Assembly (NCBI GenBank): GCA_024401305.1
Contig: JAKSLI010000009.1
Coordinates: forward strand, 1 to 64,000
Direction: 5' to 3'
Source: Bacteroidaceae bacterium
GTDB lineage: Bacteria > Bacteroidota > Bacteroidia > Bacteroidales > Bacteroidaceae
DNA length: 64,000 bases
In this document: positions 60,660-64,000 of the stretch, in pieces
Layout: every line of letters begins with the position of its first letter
Position numbering within the stretch: the first letter of the stretch is position 1
Notes under the pieces: model-generated
What the model saw: only the letters and a program-made list of their open reading frames with translations
What the model was told of the DNA's origin: nothing
Database searches by the model: none
Position numbers and translations under genes: made by a program

Positions 60660-60890
60660 ATGAAAAAGTTATATAGAGTTCCAAGGACAAAAGCTATATC
60701 ATTGACCACAGAAGATATAATGAATGTTGGTGTTGTAATAAGTGGCACTGATGTTGACAATGGTACAGGTGGTTATAGATATTCAAAAGAGAACGGTACT
60801 ATCTTCGACGACCTCTTCGACAAGGTAGAAGGACCACGCGACATGACAGTTGAGGAAAACGATTACTCTACACATACTACAATAGAATAA
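60660..60890 (+). CDS. Small hypothetical protein
   Basis: 76 residues, ATG 6 bases after the previous stop. MKKLYRVPRTKAISLTTEDI then MNVGVVISGTDVDNG, ending in an acidic, flexible part (EGPRDMTVEENDY). Short basic-start, acidic-end peptides of this form are often found after secreted-protein genes in Prevotella. Function unknown. Composition shifts to higher GC after codon 40. Confidence 0.5.
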   Translation: MKKLYRVPRTKAISLTTEDIMNVGVVISGTDVDNGTGGYRYSKENGTIFDDLFDKVEGPRDMTVEENDYSTHTTIE

Positions 60891-60941
60891 TCCGAACGCT
60901 CAATTCGTACAGACGATATTCTTCGTCTATAACATTATAAT

Positions 60942-60976
60942 CAGCCTCGCTCACCGAGATGTGGGTGGGGCTGTTT
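60942..60976 (+). terminator. Terminator after the small ORF
   Basis: CAGCCTCGCTCAC pairs with GTGGGTGGGGCTG (some G-U) and is followed by TTTT. A second, weaker terminator (CTGCTGGC...GTCGGCAG plus eight T) is at 61071-61109. Confidence 0.7.
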
Positions 60977-61120
60977 TGCTGAAACTTAAAGATATTACAT
61001 ATTGTTAAGGACGTTACCACATGCTGTGAAGCGGTGTCCTACGTTTTTATTTATTATTATTATTTTATAGAGCTGCTGGCTTGTGAGAGTCGGCAGTTTT
61101 TTTTGTTGGGTAAACATATA

Positions 61121-61405
61121 GTGTGTCCAGTTTGTGGTTCTGGTTTAGTTAGGATTTTCAGTAGGATTTTTGGTTAAGATTTTGAGAAGCTATGCTTCGA
61201 CCATCTAAATACTATCGTAGAGATATTTTCTGTAAGATTTTAAGAACTCCGCTTGCGCCTGAGCACCTACTGGAGCGCAAGAAAGATTTTAAAATCATAA
61301 CAAAAAATCTTTTTGAAAATAATGCAATGTATTGATATTGAGGTCGCTGCGCTCAAAATCTTATTGAAAATCTCACTTAAAATCTTTACTGATAACTATA
61401 CACCC
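61121..61405 (-). mobile_element. MITE-A copy 3 (285 bp, inverted, with 36-bp internal gain)
   Basis: Inverted relative to copies 1 and 2, flanked by TA (61119-61120, 61406-61407). It differs mainly by an extra segment near 61246-61284 (CTTGCGCCTGAGCACCTACT type, itself with GCTTGCGC/GCGCAAG ends) and a decayed right end (ACTATACACCC). Confidence 0.7.
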
Positions 61406-61631
61406 TAGAAACTGACACAAATGCGCGTAATACGCGTAATTAATTCGTAATTATTATGAAAATTAAAATAAATTATTATGATTATTACGGAATTGTTTTC
61501 ACTTCATTTACGTGCGTTAAAATGTATAATCGCTTTCATTACCCAGGTTATTCCGCAAGAAATGTTTGTGATTAGTGATTTTTTCCCTCTTTTACTTGCG
61601 TATTTAATCCAAAACTACTGTCTTTGCAGCA

Positions 61632-61712
61632 GATTTTCCTTGAAAATCGGAAGTGGTAAGTCGGATTTTCCTTGAAAATCGGAAGTATAGTTGAGGATTT
61701 TCATTGAAAATC
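61632..61712. repeat. Three 17-bp palindromes at exact 32-bp spacing
   Basis: GATTTTCCTTGAAAATC at 61632-61648 and 61664-61680 and GATTTTCATTGAAAATC at 61696-61712, with 15-base spacers of partly similar sequence. The rest of 61408-61631 is AT-rich with no supported gene. Confidence 0.7.
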
Positions 61713-61799
61713 GTAAATAGAAAGGTGGATTTATGTCTATGTTATTTCAACGTATCTCTCATATTAACAAGGACTTAGATAGTCCTGACGGATGGCGAG

Positions 61800-61991
61800 A
61801 TGATAAACTACAATAACATCGCGCAAGACTGTGGTGTCAGTGCCCAAACGGTAAGCTCTTATTTTGACATTCTCGAAGATACGCTGATAGGATACCGTGT
61901 TCCCGCTTTCAATAGACTTCCTGCGCATGCTATGGCAAGGAGAGGTCTAGGTTCATTTGGTGGTCGCGTCTCAACAATTGAACAATTCTAG
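61800..61991 (+). pseudogene. Remnant of a DUF4143-type AAA ATPase gene
   Basis: MINYNNIAQDCGVSAQTVSS followed by YFDILEDTLIGYRVPAF matches the winged-helix part between the AAA and DUF4143 domains of a large family of bacterial ATPases (about 380-450 residues). Only about 40 codons are recognisable; the ATPase part is missing upstream and the sequence degenerates (RLPAHAMARRGLGSFGG) before the stop. Confidence 0.6.
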
Positions 61992-62065
61992 GAAACTATA
62001 TCAAGAAATCGCTAACTTACTGAAAATTAAAGGGGAAAAGTAGTGCGTAAACGGATAAATAGTTG

Positions 62066-62073
62066 TACCTTTG
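62066..62073 (+). promoter_or_regulatory. -7 box upstream of the ribosomal protein operon
   Basis: TACCTTTG, identical to the tRNA-Phe -7 box. A -33 box is not clear. It leaves a leader of about 205 bases before rplC that includes a small GGTCTTCGGGCC hairpin (62239-62250); nothing else is recognised between 61992 and 62286. Confidence 0.55.
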
Positions 62074-62286
62074 CACCGCTTTATGCGAATGTTGCGCTGG
62101 CTATAGGCTATCAACACACTGAAAATAAAGGGCTTAGGTGAGTCTTTTTGGTATGCTCAAAATGAGTTTTCTTTCTGTGTGGTGTGGCTTCAAGCGAGCA
62201 AAACACTGCAAAGGAAGAAAATTTTTTATATGTCCAAAGGTCTTCGGGCCGGAGGAAATACACATTAATTAATAATAATAACTGAA

Positions 62287-62901
62287 ATGCCAGGATTAAT
62301 TGGAAGAAAAATCGGAATGACATCCGTTTTCAGTGCCGATGGTAAGAATGTACCATGCACTGTTATCGAAGCTGGTCCTTGTGTTGTGACTCAGGTTAAG
62401 ACTGTCGAGAAGGACGGTTATGCAGCTGTACAGCTCGCTTGGGGTGAAGCTAAGGAGAAGAATACCACTAAAGCTATGCAGGGTATCTTCAAGAAGGCAG
62501 GTACAACACCAAAGATGCACTTGGCCGAGTTCAAGTTCGAAACAGAACTCAACCTTGGAGACACAGTTGACGTAAGCATCCTCGAAGGTGCTGAGTTCGT
62601 TGACGTAGTTGGTACTTCTAAGGGTAAGGGTTTCCAGGGTGTAATTAAGCGCCACGGTTTTGCCGGTGTTGGTCAGAGCACTCACGGTCAGGACGACCGC
62701 GCTCGTAAGCCGGGATCTATCGGTGCATGTTCTTATCCAGCAAAGGTTTTCAAGGGAATGCGAATGGGCGGCCAGATGGGCGGCGACCGCGTTACTACTC
62801 AAAACCTCAAAGTGTTAAAGGTAATTCCAGAGAGCAACCTTCTTATCATTAAGGGTTCTGTTGCTGGATGCAAAGGTTCAACAGTTTTAATTCAGATGTA
62901 A
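62287..62901 (+). CDS. rplC: 50S ribosomal protein L3
   Basis: 204 residues, normal for L3. [20 protein letters not shown] and the conserved [31 protein letters not shown] and GRMAGQMG-like [14 protein letters not shown] identify it. L3 starts 50S assembly and lies near the peptidyl-transferase centre. First gene of the cluster here: no rpsJ is found upstream. rplD starts 2 bases after its stop. Confidence 0.97.
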   Translation: MPGLIGRKIGMTSVFSADGKNVPCTVIEAGPCVVTQVKTVEKDGYAAVQLAWGEAKEKNTTKAMQGIFKKAGTTPKMHLAEFKFETELNLGDTVDVSILEGAEFVDVVGTSKGKGFQGVIKRHGFAGVGQSTHGQDDRARKPGSIGACSYPAKVFKGMRMGGQMGGDRVTTQNLKVLKVIPESNLLIIKGSVAGCKGSTVLIQM

Positions 62902-62903
62902 TT

Positions 62904-63533
62904 ATGGAAGTAAAGGTATTGACTATCAAAGGTGCCGAAACAGGCAGAACGGTTACTCTGAACGATGCTATCTTCGGAATTGAACCAAACGATCATGTAC
63001 TTTATCTCGACGTAAAGCAGTATCTCGCTAACCAGCGCCAGGGTACAGCTAAGTCAAAGGAACGTAGCGAAATTGCAGGTTCTACTCGCAAGCTCATCCG
63101 TCAGAAGGGTGGCGGCGGTGCTCGTCGCGGTGACATCAACTCACCAGTACTCGTAGGTGGTGGTCGTGTATTCGGTCCAAAGCCACGTGACTATCGCTTC
63201 AAGCTCAACCTCAAGACTAAGATCCTCGCTCGTCAGAGTGCTCTTTCATACAAGGCTCAGGAGAACGCTATCATCGTAGTTGAAGACTTCGATTTCGCAG
63301 CTCCTAAGACAAAGGATATGGTAGCTCTTCAGGCTGCTCTCAATGTAGCAGGCAAGAAGGTTCTCGTAGTAGTTCCTGAGGTTCAGAAGAATGTATATCT
63401 CTCAGCACGCAACCTCCAGAAGGCAGAGGTTATGACAGCTGCTTCTATCAATGCTTACAAGGTGATGAACGCCGATGTAATGGTAGTTACAGAAAAGTCG
63501 CTTGAGACAATCAACTCAATCTTAAACAAATAA
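62904..63533 (+). CDS. rplD: 50S ribosomal protein L4
   Basis: 209 residues from the ATG at 62904; the in-frame start at 62868 would overlap rpl[21 protein letters not shown] and the exit-tunnel loop [20 protein letters not shown] with [13 protein letters not shown] are diagnostic. It binds 23S rRNA and lines the exit tunnel; in Proteobacteria L4 also controls the S10 operon, which is not shown for Bacteroidota. Confidence 0.97.
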   Translation: MEVKVLTIKGAETGRTVTLNDAIFGIEPNDHVLYLDVKQYLANQRQGTAKSKERSEIAGSTRKLIRQKGGGGARRGDINSPVLVGGGRVFGPKPRDYRFKLNLKTKILARQSALSYKAQENAIIVVEDFDFAAPKTKDMVALQAALNVAGKKVLVVVPEVQKNVYLSARNLQKAEVMTAASINAYKVMNADVMVVTEKSLETINSILNK

Positions 63534-63546
63534 GGAGACATAAGAC

Positions 63547-63840
63547 ATGGCAGTAATTATTAAACCACTGGTCACAGAAAAGATGGCCAAGATTTCAGAG
63601 AAGATGCCTAACCGTTATGGCTTCATCGTTAGCCCAAATGCTAACAAGTATGAGATTAAGAATGAAGTTGAGCATCTTTATGGTGTAGAGGTAGTGAAGG
63701 TTAACACAGCAAAGTATGCTGGCAAGCGTTCATCTCGTTACACTCGTGCTGGCCTTGTTCGCGGTCACAAGAACGCTTACAAGAAGGCGATCGTTACTAT
63801 CAAGGACGATCAGGTTATTGATTTCTATAGTAATTTATAA
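63547..63840 (+). CDS. rplW: 50S ribosomal protein L23
   Basis: 97 residues. IIKPLVTEKMAKISEK, YGFIVSPNANKYEIKNEVEH and VVKVNTAKYAGKRSSRYTR are L23 signatures. It sits at the tunnel exit and docks trigger factor and SRP. It follows rplD by 13 bases with GGAG 8 bases upstream of the start. Confidence 0.96.
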   Translation: MAVIIKPLVTEKMAKISEKMPNRYGFIVSPNANKYEIKNEVEHLYGVEVVKVNTAKYAGKRSSRYTRAGLVRGHKNAYKKAIVTIKDDQVIDFYSNL

Positions 63841-63846
63841 TAAAAA

Positions 63847-64000
63847 ATGGCAGTACGTAAATTAAAACCAGTTACACCTGGTCAAAGACACAAAGTTATT
63901 GGTACGTTCGAGGATATTACTGCATCCGTACCAGAGAAGTCTCTCGTTTACGGTAAGCGTTCGACAGGCGGTCGTAACAATACCGGTAAGATGACAGTTC
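63847..64000 (+). CDS. rplB: 50S ribosomal protein L2, 3' end outside window
   Basis: 51 codons are visible ([20 protein letters not shown], then [20 protein letters not shown]), the N-terminus of L2, which binds 23S rRNA and helps join subunits. It starts 6 bases after the rplW stop. The gene continues past the right edge. Confidence 0.95.
   Translation, partial: MAVRKLKPVTPGQRHKVIGTFEDITASVPEKSLVYGKRSTGGRNNTGKMTV

Noticed and set aside
61478..61675. 65-codon hydrophobic ORF
   Set aside because: It runs into the palindrome array, has no ribosome site or promoter, and its hydrophobicity follows from AT-rich sequence.
61632..61712. Mini CRISPR array
   Set aside because: Only three 17-bp palindromes with 15-base, partly similar spacers and no cas genes.
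62868..62903. Upstream start for rplD
   Set aside because: It lies inside the end of rplC; L4 proteins begin at the MEVKVL-type start at 62904.

Overview
The window is chromosomal DNA of a Bacteroidales bacterium, most likely Prevotella or a close relative. Evidence: Bacteroidota promoters (TTTG, about 19 nt, then TAnnTTTG) in front of many genes, secreted proteins ending in a short type IX-like sorting tail, a DUF6057/glycosyltransferase operon, a TonB-type outer-membrane barrel and an S10/spc-type ribosomal protein operon. The sequence alone does not fix the species.

Layout. 1-4 kb: 3' part of a large secreted lipase-fold protein. 4.1-6.6 kb: LemA, M48 (HtpX-like) protease and RecX. 7.2-12.2 kb: MFS sugar porter and a DUF5107/TPR protein. 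12.4-20.7 kb: serpin lipoprotein, secreted hypothetical protein, TPR/HTH membrane regulator, outer-membrane beta-barrel and MATE exporter. 20.9-36.2 kb: a signalling and protease island with a CHAT peptidase, two caspase-like peptidases, a sigma factor with a probable anti-sigma partner, a LytTR regulator, two FHA proteins, an EF-hand protein, a PP2C phosphatase, a Ser/Thr kinase with MORN repeats, DUF2971 and HD-type proteins, and an FGE/SUMF1 (C-type lectin fold) protein. 36.5-38.4 kb: a DUF4160/DUF2442 pair and an ATPase/STAS-like protein, set among three copies of a repeat carrying a terminator hairpin. 38.5-41.6 kb: GH28 polygalacturonase, PfkB kinase, a broken HAD gene and a pentarepeat protein. 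41.8-45.4 kb: an ADP-ribosylation island. 45.5-48.8 kb: pyruvate phosphate dikinase and tRNA-Phe. 49-54.3 kb: two large secreted proteins. 54.5-58.4 kb: DUF6057/GT2/CxxCH lipoprotein operon. 59.6-60.9 kb: a secreted protein and a small ORF. 62.3-64 kb: rplC-rplD-rplW-rplB.

The best candidate for an undescribed system is the ADP-ribosylation island. Two paralogous ART-fold enzymes are each followed by a different predicted ADP-ribose-removing enzyme: one by a macrodomain-type PARG (TIGR02452 family), the other by a NADAR-family protein. This looks like two tandem toxin/antidote modules that share a toxin fold but not an antidote fold. The second candidate is the caspase/FHA/kinase/phosphatase island.

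A further theme is small mobile DNA. At least three MITE-like families occur, including two reciprocal nested insertions that expose an 8-bp target duplication. Several short palindromic repeats have also entered protein-coding genes without breaking the frame: in CHAT (twice), the sigma factor, MATE and DUF5107. This resembles the protein-coding palindromic elements of Rickettsia.

All assignments come from reading the sequence and remembered family motifs. No database search was run.
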